Shown here: piece after piece, positions 51,135 through 57,862 of the stretch
Position numbering within the stretch: the stretch's first letter is position 1
How the letters are laid out: each line of letters starts with the position of its first letter
Assembly (NCBI GenBank): GCA_002348605.1
Contig: DEBQ01000007.1
Location: forward strand, 1 to 64,000
Origin: Candidatus Saccharibacteria bacterium UBA2952
Lineage (GTDB): Bacteria > Patescibacteriota > Saccharimonadia > Saccharimonadales > Saccharimonadaceae
Direction of reading: 5' to 3'
Length of the DNA stretch: 64,000 nucleotides
Program-made: the position numbers and the translations under genes
The notes under the pieces: generated by a model
The model's database searches: none
Told to the model about the DNA's origin: nothing
What the model saw: only the letters and a program-made list of their open reading frames with translations

Positions 51135-53531
51135 TTATTTTGCGGCGCGGCGGCGCGGCTTTTTAGCCGGAGAAGCTTTGAGCAGATCGAGTGCTTGATC
51201 ATGCGTAATTGACTTGGGGTCAGTATCTTTCGGAATTTTAGCATTCTTTTTACCATCGGTGACATACGGGCCAAACCGACCGTTCAGTACTTTAACACCA
51301 TCGCCGAAGTCAGCGATGTTCTTTTCGGCTTCGGCCTTTAGCTTGGCTTCGTATAGTTCGAGCGCCTTCTCATGCGTAATAGTATGCGGGTCTTCTGGTT
51401 TTATGCTGACGAACAGTTTGCCCACCTGGATATACGGGCCGAACCTGCCGATATTCGCTTTAATCGGCTGGCCATCTTTGGTTTCGCCCACGGTGCGTGG
51501 TAGTTTGAACATTTCAAGTGCTTGTTCCAGGGTGACGGTTTCAATCCGGGTGCCGGCTGGCAATGGCGCGAACTGTGGCTTCTCGTCTTTGTCGTCGGTG
51601 TCCCCGAGCTGTAACATCGGGCCGAACCGGCCAAACCGCGCGAGAATCGGCTTACCGGTCTTGGGGTCGGTGCCGACTTCACGGTTAGCGCCAACGGTTG
51701 AGCGGTCTATACCGCCAGATTTCACTATCAGGTCGTGGAACGGCGTGTAAAAGTCTCCTAGCATGTCGTTGCGATTCATCTTACTTTCGGCAATATCATC
51801 GAAATGCTCTTCGACGCTGGCCGTAAAGCCGTAGTCGACCACTTTGTCGAAGTGGCTGGTCAAAAAGTCCGCGATTAGTTCGCCGCTTGGCGTCGGAACT
51901 AGTTTGCCACGGTCGGCGCCGGTTTTCTCTTGAATAATCTCACGAATTAAACCGTTCGAAGTCTTGCTGACACTTCCGCCTGGCTCAGGTGTCACATCTG
52001 ACGATGTCGACGGGGTCACTGAACCAGTCGAAACGTCAGCAGCCTTCTCTGCCGGCGCGTAGCGCAACATAATGACGTCACGTGGCGTTCCCTCACCTTC
52101 GCCTTTTTCGACGTAGCCACGACTTTGAACGGTGTCAATGATTGTTGCATACGTACTTGGGCGGCCAATACCAAGTTCTTCGAGTTTCTTAACCAGGCTT
52201 CCTTCGGTGTAGCGAGCCGGCGGTCGGGCGAATGTCTGGCGAGCCGTGGCTTCTTGTAGTGCCACATCGTCGCCACTGGCGAGCGCTGGCAGAATATCTG
52301 CCTCTTTTTTGCTGCCACCGTACACCTTCATGAAACCATCAAAGATAATGACTTCGCCTTTGGCTTCGAATGATTCTTTGCGGGTCGAAATAGTAATTGT
52401 TACCGTCGTCTTTTCCAGCTTGGCCGGAGCCATTTGACTGGCGAGCGTGCGGCGGCGGATCAAGTCGTAGAGTTTTTGGTCGTACTCGTTACTCGAAGCC
52501 TTTTCAAGCGACATGTCGGTTGGGCGGATAGCTTCATGGGCTTCCTGTGCGCTAGCACTCTTGGTTTTGAATTTCCGCACCTGTGAGTATTGTTCACCGT
52601 ACGTACTCTTTATATATGAGGCGGCTGAGGCAATTGCCTGCCCGCTCAAATTGACCGAGTCGGTACGCATGTAGGTAATCTTACCGGCTTGGTAGAGCTT
52701 TTGAGCACTCGACATAGTCGCTTTGCTGCCAAAGCCAAGTTTCGCGTTGGCGTCTTGCTGTAGTGTGCTTGTAGTGAACGGTGCGGCGGGGTTGCGGCTT
52801 GCCGGGCTCTTAGTGACGTCAGACACGCTAAACGTCGCGTCTTTTAAGCTTTCAAGGAATGCCTGGGCTTCTGCTTCGGTATCGAATCGCTGCGGCAATT
52901 CGGCTTTAAAATCTTCGCCGTCGTGGGTGAACAGCGCTGTCACGCGGAATTGGAACGAGCCCTCAAATGCGCGTATTTCACGCTCACGTTCCACGAGCAG
53001 GCGGACCGCCGGACTTTGCACGCGGCCTGCAGACTTACCGCCTGGAACTTTTTGCCATACGACCGGACTGAGCTCAAACCCGACGATCCGGTCCAGAATT
53101 TGGCGGGCCTGCTGCGCCTCTACCAGTCGCATGTCGACCGTTCGCGGCTTTTTAATCGCCTCGGTAATGGCGTCTTTGGTAATTTCGTGGAACACGATGC
53201 GCTTGGTCTTTTCGACATTAAGCCCAAGTACTTCGCAAAGGTGCCAAGCAATTGCCTCTCCTTCGCGGTCTTCATCGGTGGCAAGCCAGACGTCATCGGC
53301 AGCTTTAACAGCCTTTTTGAGTTCGGTAATAACTTTACGTTTTTCGGGGTCGACTTCGTAGGTGGTCTTAAAGCCATTCTTTATGTCGATTGGCGGCGTG
53401 CCGTCTTTGGTCTTTTTGACGATTGAGCGGATATGCCCAATCGAAGACAGTACGGTAAAGTCTTTACCGAGGTATTTTTCTATGGTCTTCGCCTTTGCTG
53501 GCGACTCTACTATTACAAGATTCTTACTCAT
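51135..53531 (-). CDS. topA: DNA topoisomerase I
   Basis: TopA relaxes negative supercoils. The 798-residue protein has the TOPRIM start LVIVESPAKAKTIEKYL, DEDREGEAIAWH, the active-site Tyr Y287 (TYMRTDSV) and LGIGRPSTYATII. In place of zinc fingers the C-terminus has repeated topoisomerase C-terminal units (RFGRFGPMLQLG, GRFGPYIQVG, GRFGPYVTDG) and a basic end. A Ser/Thr/Pro-rich insert of about 30 residues (VSTGSVTPSTSSDV region, about residue 500) is unusual. It is the first gene of the minus-strand group. Confidence 0.96.
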   Translation of the reverse strand: MSKNLVIVESPAKAKTIEKYLGKDFTVLSSIGHIRSIVKKTKDGTPPIDIKNGFKTTYEVDPEKRKVITELKKAVKAADDVWLATDEDREGEAIAWHLCEVLGLNVEKTKRIVFHEITKDAITEAIKKPRTVDMRLVEAQQARQILDRIVGFELSPVVWQKVPGGKSAGRVQSPAVRLLVEREREIRAFEGSFQFRVTALFTHDGEDFKAELPQRFDTEAEAQAFLESLKDATFSVSDVTKSPASRNPAAPFTTSTLQQDANAKLGFGSKATMSSAQKLYQAGKITYMRTDSVNLSGQAIASAASYIKSTYGEQYSQVRKFKTKSASAQEAHEAIRPTDMSLEKASSNEYDQKLYDLIRRRTLASQMAPAKLEKTTVTITISTRKESFEAKGEVIIFDGFMKVYGGSKKEADILPALASGDDVALQEATARQTFARPPARYTEGSLVKKLEELGIGRPSTYATIIDTVQSRGYVEKGEGEGTPRDVIMLRYAPAEKAADVSTGSVTPSTSSDVTPEPGGSVSKTSNGLIREIIQEKTGADRGKLVPTPSGELIADFLTSHFDKVVDYGFTASVEEHFDDIAESKMNRNDMLGDFYTPFHDLIVKSGGIDRSTVGANREVGTDPKTGKPILARFGRFGPMLQLGDTDDKDEKPQFAPLPAGTRIETVTLEQALEMFKLPRTVGETKDGQPIKANIGRFGPYIQVGKLFVSIKPEDPHTITHEKALELYEAKLKAEAEKNIADFGDGVKVLNGRFGPYVTDGKKNAKIPKDTDPKSITHDQALDLLKASPAKKPRRRAAK

Positions 53532-53601
53532 TGTGCTTATCTATTCAGCGTGACACAACTGCCTATACTACGCAACTTGCCTCGTTTTGTAAAATTGACT
53601 G

Positions 53602-53630
53602 TTGACGGGCAAAAACCACGGGAGCATACT
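53602..53630 (+). promoter_or_regulatory. Promoter of the gene at 53701
   Basis: TTGACG (53602-53607), 17 bp, CATACT (53625-53630). The leader is about 65 bases and includes a GGAG ribosome site. Confidence 0.65.
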
Positions 53631-53700
53631 GGATTTTAAGACGCGGCACACTTTAAACCAACACGTACGGCGCCATAACAAAAAGAAAAGGAGTAAAGAT

Positions 53701-54063
53701 ATGGCAGAAACCTTAGAACACTCAGGCAGTGTACTTAGTCATGATTTACATATTGGTTCGGTCGAGCAGCGACTCGAAATTTTAGACCGGCTTGAAGAGC
53801 TTAGGGCACAATATATCGCACTTATCGCGAAGAACCCTTTATTTAAAGAAGCCGTTCGAACCTGGGTCGAAGGCGAAAAAAATGGCATTCAAGAATATGA
53901 AGCCCTCAGGAAACTCGAGGGGGAACTTGATGCCGAGGTTGCCGATATGACTGAGGATGAAAAGAAGAAGAATCCCGACGCTGATCTCCATGAAATGGTA
54001 CGTCTACGCCGTGAGATTGCAGAGCTGAAAATCAGCCTGCGCTCTATGGCGAACGCAGCGTAA
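53701..54063 (+). CDS. Unknown helical protein
   Basis: A 120-residue, highly charged protein that is almost all helix, with likely coiled-coil parts (VEQRLEILDRLEELRAQYIAL and MVRLRREIAELKISLRSM). No membrane segment. I do not recognise it. ATG 53701 has GGAG 7-8 bases upstream, and longer in-frame starts at 53602 lie in the promoter. It stands alone between topA (divergent) and a convergent HIT-like gene. Confidence 0.7.
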   Translation: MAETLEHSGSVLSHDLHIGSVEQRLEILDRLEELRAQYIALIAKNPLFKEAVRTWVEGEKNGIQEYEALRKLEGELDAEVADMTEDEKKKNPDADLHEMVRLRREIAELKISLRSMANAA

Positions 54064-54081
54064 CCCCTTATAAAAGCGAAA

Positions 54082-54109
54082 ACCCCACTCGATCAATGAT
54101 CGGTGGGGT
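54082..54109 (-). terminator. Terminator of the HIT-like gene
   Basis: A 12-bp stem with one bulge is formed by ACCCCAC-CGATC (from 54082) and GATCG-GTGGGGT (to 54109). On the minus strand it is followed by TTTTCGCTTTT. Confidence 0.75.
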
Positions 54110-54129
54110 ACGCCTGATGCGGGTGAGCA

Positions 54130-54594
54130 CTACCAGGTGTGCGGTCTGCTCCGCCGGCTGATCTGAGCCAGAGACGCATCTCTGTCCTGGATAGCCTTGC
54201 GGTAGCTCGCGCGAAGCGTGTATAGCCCTAGGGCGGGATCGCCTGGCTGTGCCTGCATGAGCCAGTAGTGGAGATGTTCGGTGATCCTGGCGCCACCCTT
54301 CCCGGTGCGGTTCACACCGTCGTTGTCGAACGTTATGCCACTCTCGCGGATGTGCCAGTTGATCTCACGCCAGAAGTCGAACGGCAGCTCGTCCGCTGGG
54401 GCGTAGTGCCCAACCGGTAGAACGAAGTAAGCGCCCGGTGCAGGCACGTAGACGCCGTCTTCTTCCACCATCACCTGGACGAAAATCGTGTTTCCGCTCG
54501 GTGAGGTCTGGATGACCTTGACCCTACCGTTGCTCGGGCAGAATGTGCAGCCCGGCTCCTGCGGGGAATCGAGACTGGTTTCCGCGTCAACCAC
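54130..54594 (-). CDS. HIT-like fold protein with degenerate triad, G/C-rich gene
   Basis: The 154-residue protein has an early Cys pair (CTFC), a strand-rich middle (YFVLPVGHYAPADELP), and near the end ITEHLHYWLM. This resembles the HIT nucleotide-hydrolase/transferase motif HxHxH but keeps only two histidines, with Trp in place of the third. Activity is therefore uncertain. The GTG at 54594 has GAGGTGG just upstream and is preferred to the TTG at 54621. Codons are G/C-rich, as in the other singletons of this window, suggesting an acquired gene. Confidence 0.65.
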   Translation of the reverse strand: MVDAETSLDSPQEPGCTFCPSNGRVKVIQTSPSGNTIFVQVMVEEDGVYVPAPGAYFVLPVGHYAPADELPFDFWREINWHIRESGITFDNDGVNRTGKGGARITEHLHYWLMQAQPGDPALGLYTLRASYRKAIQDRDASLAQISRRSRPHTW

Positions 54595-54661
54595 GGCCCA
54601 CCTCACTTTCGTGTGCTCCAAACGCGTATCTCGCGTCAGGCGACATATTTATATCACATTT

Positions 54662-55519
54662 TTAACGTAAAGTCCATTGGTTTGCACCAAGCGCCCGGAT
54701 GGTGCCGGACAGCTCAAGCATGGTAAGTGTGGTGGCGAATTCAGTTGGGTCTACCCTGCTTCGGGCCAGTAGCTCTTCGCCGTCACGCATGCCCTTGGCT
54801 ATAAGAGTGATAAGTCTCGTTTCAAGTTCGTTTTGCCCAAGTGGTAGCGCGGCTTGGGTTAGTGCAGCCTCGGGCGCGATGACATCGAGCACGTCGCGGC
54901 AGTCGGTTACTACCCGAGCGCCCTGCTTCAGTAGTGCGTTACAACCAGCCGATAGTGGACTGGTAATATTGCCGGGTACCACGAAGATCTCTTTGCCCTG
55001 TTCCAACGCGTGCGCTGCCGTGTTTAACGTGCCACTTCTGGTCGCTGCCTCGGTTATGATAATTGCGTCGGCCAGGCCGGCAACCAGCCGGTTCCGTTCT
55101 AAAAAGTAATGCGGCCGAGCGTCTTCGTTATGCGCATATTCGCTTATAATCGCCCCGCCCTGCTCCACTATTTGGTCGGCGAGTCCGCGGTTGCTCGATG
55201 GCTGTATTTTAGGTAATCCGTTACCAAGCACTGCTATGGTCGTACCGCCTGCTTCAAGAGCGGCTTTGTGAGCAATTGCGTCAACGCCGAGCGCCAAACC
55301 ACTTACAATAACTATGCCCCGGCTTGCTAAGTCGTAGGCCAACCGGTGTGTTACCTCTTTGCCGTAGGTGGACGGCCGGCGTGTTCCAACGATCGCCACA
55401 GAGGTCAGTCTTGTTTCGGGTAACTTTCCAATGTAATCTAACGTTTTTGGCGGCTTCGCAATAGTAGTCAATACCTGTGAGTATTCACTCTTATCTGGTG
55501 AAAAAGTATTGATTTTCAT
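54662..55519 (-). CDS. dprA: DNA-processing protein DprA/Smf
   Basis: DprA binds incoming single-stranded DNA in natural transformation and loads RecA. The 285-residue protein has the Rossmann-like domain with AIVGTRRPSTYG, SGLALGVDAIAHKAAL, PHYFLERNRLVAGLADAIIITEA and GSG-like RSGTLNTA. A C-terminal winged helix (GEELLARSRVDPTEFATTLTMLELSG) completes it. The N-terminal SAM domain of longer DprA proteins is missing. It is divergent from a probable non-coding RNA. Confidence 0.95.
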   Translation of the reverse strand: MKINTFSPDKSEYSQVLTTIAKPPKTLDYIGKLPETRLTSVAIVGTRRPSTYGKEVTHRLAYDLASRGIVIVSGLALGVDAIAHKAALEAGGTTIAVLGNGLPKIQPSSNRGLADQIVEQGGAIISEYAHNEDARPHYFLERNRLVAGLADAIIITEAATRSGTLNTAAHALEQGKEIFVVPGNITSPLSAGCNALLKQGARVVTDCRDVLDVIAPEAALTQAALPLGQNELETRLITLIAKGMRDGEELLARSRVDPTEFATTLTMLELSGTIRALGANQWTLR

Positions 55520-55539
55520 AAAAAAAGTGTTGAAAGGTA

Positions 55540-55568
55540 TTGACGAAAGATCTAAAGCGTGCTAATCT
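55540..55568 (+). promoter_or_regulatory. Promoter of a probable non-coding RNA
   Basis: TTGACG (55540-55545), 17 bp, TAATCT (55563-55568). The transcript should start near 55575. No credible protein gene follows on this strand before the terminator at 55793. Confidence 0.75.
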
Positions 55569-55574
55569 AGTAAA

Positions 55575-55830
55575 GATTGATTGATTTCTGCGAGTTCAAT
55601 CAAATGCACCTTATACCCCCTATTCTAACTTATGTTAGGGTGCGCGCAATGTGCGTTCGTGGTATTCTACCCTCCACCGCGAGCGACGCTTACGAAAGCA
55701 TTGTGTGCATACTAATCCCTTTGACCAGCGAGCAACTGCGTATTATACGAGTGGGCTACGCTTGCCCTCACGGGTGGGTCGAAGGGTCAAATGGCGCCAG
55801 GTGATGCCCACCCTTACCTGGCGCCTTTTG
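55575..55830 (+). ncRNA. Candidate structured non-coding RNA, about 255 nt
   Basis: The transcript is bounded by a promoter and a terminator. Helices visible by eye: CTAAC/GTTAG hairpin (55625-55638); a 10-bp helix GCGCGCAATG (55642-55651) with CATTGTGTGC (55699-55708), with a nested stem inside; a 7-bp helix TTTGACC (55720-55726) with GGTCAAA (55785-55791) enclosing a GGGC/GCCC hairpin (55753-55767); and the terminator. The terminator loop holds CCCACCC (55807-55813), which can pair with GGGTGGG (55772-55778) as a pseudoknot. I see no SRP, RNase P, tmRNA or T-box core motif. It is of unknown class. Confidence 0.6.
55793..55829 (+). terminator. Terminator of the candidate RNA
   Basis: GGCGCCAGGT (55793-55802) pairs fully with ACCTGGCGCC (55816-55825), followed by TTTT. 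The 13-base loop contains CCCACCC. Confidence 0.88.
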
Positions 55831-55880
55831 ATTTGGTGGTAAGACACCCCTTCAACTTTTTTTGTCATAAAAATCAAACG

Positions 55881-55901
55881 CCCGGCTCCAGTGGAGCCGG
55901 G
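55881..55901 (-). terminator. Terminator of the two-gene unknown operon
   Basis: CCCGGCTCC and GGAGCCGGG form a 9-bp stem with a 3-base loop, followed on the minus strand by CGTTTGATTTTT. Confidence 0.85.
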
Positions 55902-55917
55902 TCGTTCGACAGGTGGG

Positions 55918-56283
55918 TCATTGACACTCGTGGATGCGCCGCCGGATGCGGCGAAGCAGCTTGCCGAGATGCCGCGAGTCGGTGCTTTCGAGGACGATGG
56001 GAACGCAGTAGACTGTGTCCCCGTGCCAGTACCTCATGAGTGGCTGGCCGGTCGACGCGTCCAGAAGGAACCTTCCCTTGTTACTGATCCGGTACGCGTC
56101 CGTCTTGTAGCGACGGAACAGGTTCCGTACCGACGGCCGAGAGCCACTTTTGAGCACCACCACCTTCTCGGTCTTGTAGTCGCCACTGACGCCCATCATG
56201 CGGACTGCTCGACCCGCTTCACTGCGGATCTGATACGCCAACGCTTGGGCGTCGGTGTTTCTGTGTTGAATCACTGACGTCAC
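55918..56283 (-). CDS. Unknown basic protein, G/C-rich operon gene 2
   Basis: A 121-residue Arg/Lys-rich soluble protein with strand-like segments (EKVVVLKSG, TVYCVPIVLES). I do not recognise it. The GTG at 56283 is used because it follows the stop of the upstream gene by 8 bases with GGGGTG just before it; longer frames to 56478 overlap that gene. Codons are strongly G/C-ending. It is co-transcribed with the gene at 56292-56669 and ends before a terminator. Confidence 0.6.
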   Translation of the reverse strand: MTSVIQHRNTDAQALAYQIRSEAGRAVRMMGVSGDYKTEKVVVLKSGSRPSVRNLFRRYKTDAYRISNKGRFLLDASTGQPLMRYWHGDTVYCVPIVLESTDSRHLGKLLRRIRRRIHECQ

Positions 56284-56291
56284 CGGCACCC

Positions 56292-56669
56292 CTACCAGCG
56301 CGCCGGGGCGCACATCTCGAACAGGATCTCGGTGATCCTGCCGATCTGGTGCGGGGTGCATTCGTCCTCGACCATGAAGATCTTCGCCTCGTGTGGAGAC
56401 TCGACATCCACCAGCTGGTAGAAGTCGATGTCCTCGCCCACGCACAGGCCGTCGAACGGGCTGTCGACGAGCTGCCACATGCGGACCGTTCGGTGGCTAC
56501 GGTGCAGCACCTTCCGCCATCCGGTTGACCGGACGGTGGCTCGGTGTGCCTGAAGCGGGTAGTCGTGGAGCTGGTGGCTGACAGCTTTTCGAGCCGTCTG
56601 CCTAAGCAGGCTGAGTCGCACCTCGTCCGAAGACGGAGGGTCGGTCAGAGCCGGCAAAGAAAGGTCCAT
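56292..56669 (-). CDS. Unknown protein, G/C-rich operon gene 1
   Basis: A 125-residue protein, not recognised. The N-terminus is Pro/Ser-rich, followed by a basic stretch and a strand/helix C-terminal part (EDIDFYQLVDVESPHEAKIFMVEDE). ATG 56669 has GGGGA at a good distance. The promoter is embedded in the end of pth and gives a leader of about 88 bases. The two-gene operon has no assigned function. Its base composition sets it apart from pth and dprA on each side. Confidence 0.62.
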   Translation of the reverse strand: MDLSLPALTDPPSSDEVRLSLLRQTARKAVSHQLHDYPLQAHRATVRSTGWRKVLHRSHRTVRMWQLVDSPFDGLCVGEDIDFYQLVDVESPHEAKIFMVEDECTPHQIGRITEILFEMCAPARW

Positions 56670-56765
56670 CTAAGTCCCCAATCGGTTGAGTGTTCACCTG
56701 TCAAACTTCAACTTCGGTTCGAACAGGCATGGATGATGTTGCTGCTGACGCGAAATCTAGGGCGT

Positions 56766-56795
56766 ACTATACGGTTTGGTCGGGATGATTGTCAA
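56766..56795 (-). promoter_or_regulatory. Promoter inside the 3' end of pth
   Basis: On the minus strand: TTGACA (56790-56795), 18 bp, TATAGT (56766-56771). The -35 is read as the Ile-Asp-Asn codons of pth and the -10 contains its TAG stop. This is the same arrangement as prfB with the Clp N-domain gene. Confidence 0.75.
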
Positions 56796-57354
56796 TAAGG
56801 GTGAAGCTGGTATGCAAATGGTTGTCCCGAGCGAATTCGTGAATGCATTCGATAAGCTTTGGGACCAGCGTCGATTCGAACGTCTTTTGTTCTGCAGTAC
56901 TGAACCGCCCAAGCACGAAATCGACGTCACCTATGACAGATCGCTGTTCGTTAGCTACACCGACTCGTAAGCGTGCCGACGCTTCACCGCCGTGCTGGTT
57001 GACTGACTTTACACCGTTGTTACCGGCGTCACTACCTCCGAGCCGACTGCGGATTGTGCCGAACGGCAGCGCCAGTTCGTCGTGAATGACCAGCGTGTCG
57101 TGCGGGTCGACCTTGTAAAAGTCGACAATTGCCCGGTAGCAACGACCAGTGTCGTTGTAAAAGGTTTGGGGTTTCACGAGCAGGACTTTTTCGTCGTCTA
57201 TGTTTGTCTCGGCCACCTGCGCATAGAACTTTGGTGCGTCCTTGAACTGGACTCCCTGCCCTTCGGCGAATGCGTCCAGTGTCAAAAATCCGGTGTTATG
57301 CCGGGTTTTAGCGTACTTTTCGCCAGGATTTCCAAGACCAAACACGATTTTCAT
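56767..57354 (-). CDS. pth: Peptidyl-tRNA hydrolase
   Basis: Pth frees tRNA from peptidyl-tRNA that drops off ribosomes. The 195-residue protein has FGLGNPGEKYAKTRHNTGF with the catalytic His, LLVKPQTFYNDTG, VIHDELALPFGTIRSRLGGSDAGNNGVKS and VLGRFS. ATG 57354 gives the normal N-terminus; 10 further residues up to 57384 would extend into the divergent promoter. TATACT lies 12 bases upstream. Confidence 0.95.
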   Translation of the reverse strand: MKIVFGLGNPGEKYAKTRHNTGFLTLDAFAEGQGVQFKDAPKFYAQVAETNIDDEKVLLVKPQTFYNDTGRCYRAIVDFYKVDPHDTLVIHDELALPFGTIRSRLGGSDAGNNGVKSVNQHGGEASARLRVGVANEQRSVIGDVDFVLGRFSTAEQKTFESTLVPKLIECIHEFARDNHLHTSFTLIDNHPDQTV

Positions 57355-57377
57355 ATCTTTAAAGTAAGTATAGACTA

Positions 57378-57406
57378 TTGACAATTATAAGCAATAGTGT
57401 TATTAT
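57378..57406 (+). promoter_or_regulatory. Promoter of the small membrane protein gene, divergent from pth
   Basis: TTGACA (57378-57383), 17 bp, TATTAT (57401-57406). The pth promoter lies within the same 60 bp on the other strand. Confidence 0.82.
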
Positions 57407-57452
57407 GAAAGTTGGACACCCTCACTTCCCCTATAGAGATTGGAGTCCAGTA

Positions 57453-57794
57453 ATGTCGAACAAGTCGGTGTATGAGGCTGGCAAGTTCCGTTTTACATTC
57501 GGGATCGGCGGAGTGGCAGCGGTGCTGCTGTCGCTGGTCGCCGTCACTGGCTATTTCCTGATGATGGGAGACAGCTGGTACAAGGTAGTGTTCGCACAGG
57601 CCAGCATTCTTGGCATCGCGTTCATCTGCCTGAAGACGGCTCGTGGAAGTCAGCGTCGTGCGTTTGCACGCGCCACTTCTGTCGTCCCTTCCCCCGCACC
57701 GGCGGCTGCTGCTCGGCCGGTGCAAGAGGCATGGTTCGTCCACAAGGGCGAGCGCGTGCCTCTCGGCGAGGCGTTCGATCGTCTGCTCGGCTGA
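57453..57794 (+). CDS. Small two-pass membrane protein, G/C-rich gene
   Basis: A 113-residue protein with two membrane segments (about residues 13-35 and 44-60) and a cytoplasmic Ala/Pro/Arg-rich tail. It ends with WFVHKGERVPLGEAFDRLLG, which looks like a small separate motif. I do not recognise it. ATG 57453 has GGAG 7 bases upstream and a leader of about 40 bases; an in-frame ATG at 57378 falls in the promoter. The 3' half is strongly G/C-rich. It is monocistronic with a strong terminator. Confidence 0.72.
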   Translation: MSNKSVYEAGKFRFTFGIGGVAAVLLSLVAVTGYFLMMGDSWYKVVFAQASILGIAFICLKTARGSQRRAFARATSVVPSPAPAAAARPVQEAWFVHKGERVPLGEAFDRLLG

Positions 57795-57808
57795 TCCGAG
57801 CCCTCGCC

Positions 57809-57862
57809 TGCCCCGTCCTCCTTCCGCGCGAGCGGTTGGAGGACGGGGCACTTCTTCTTTTT
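57809..57862 (+). terminator. Strong intrinsic terminator
   Basis: A 13-bp stem TGCCCCGTCCTCC (57809-57821) with GGAGGACGGGGCA (57838-57850) is followed by CTTCTTCTTTTTT. The T-run reaches the stop codon of der on the opposite strand. Confidence 0.92.

Noticed and set aside
55577..55804. A 75-codon protein inside the candidate RNA
   Set aside because: Composition is not protein-like, there is no ribosome site, and the region is better explained by paired helices and a terminator.
55575..55830. SRP RNA, RNase P RNA, tmRNA or T-box
   Set aside because: None of the core motifs (GGAAG-type SRP loop, RNase P conserved region I/V, tmRNA acceptor ends, T-box GGGUGG-ACCGCG) could be found.
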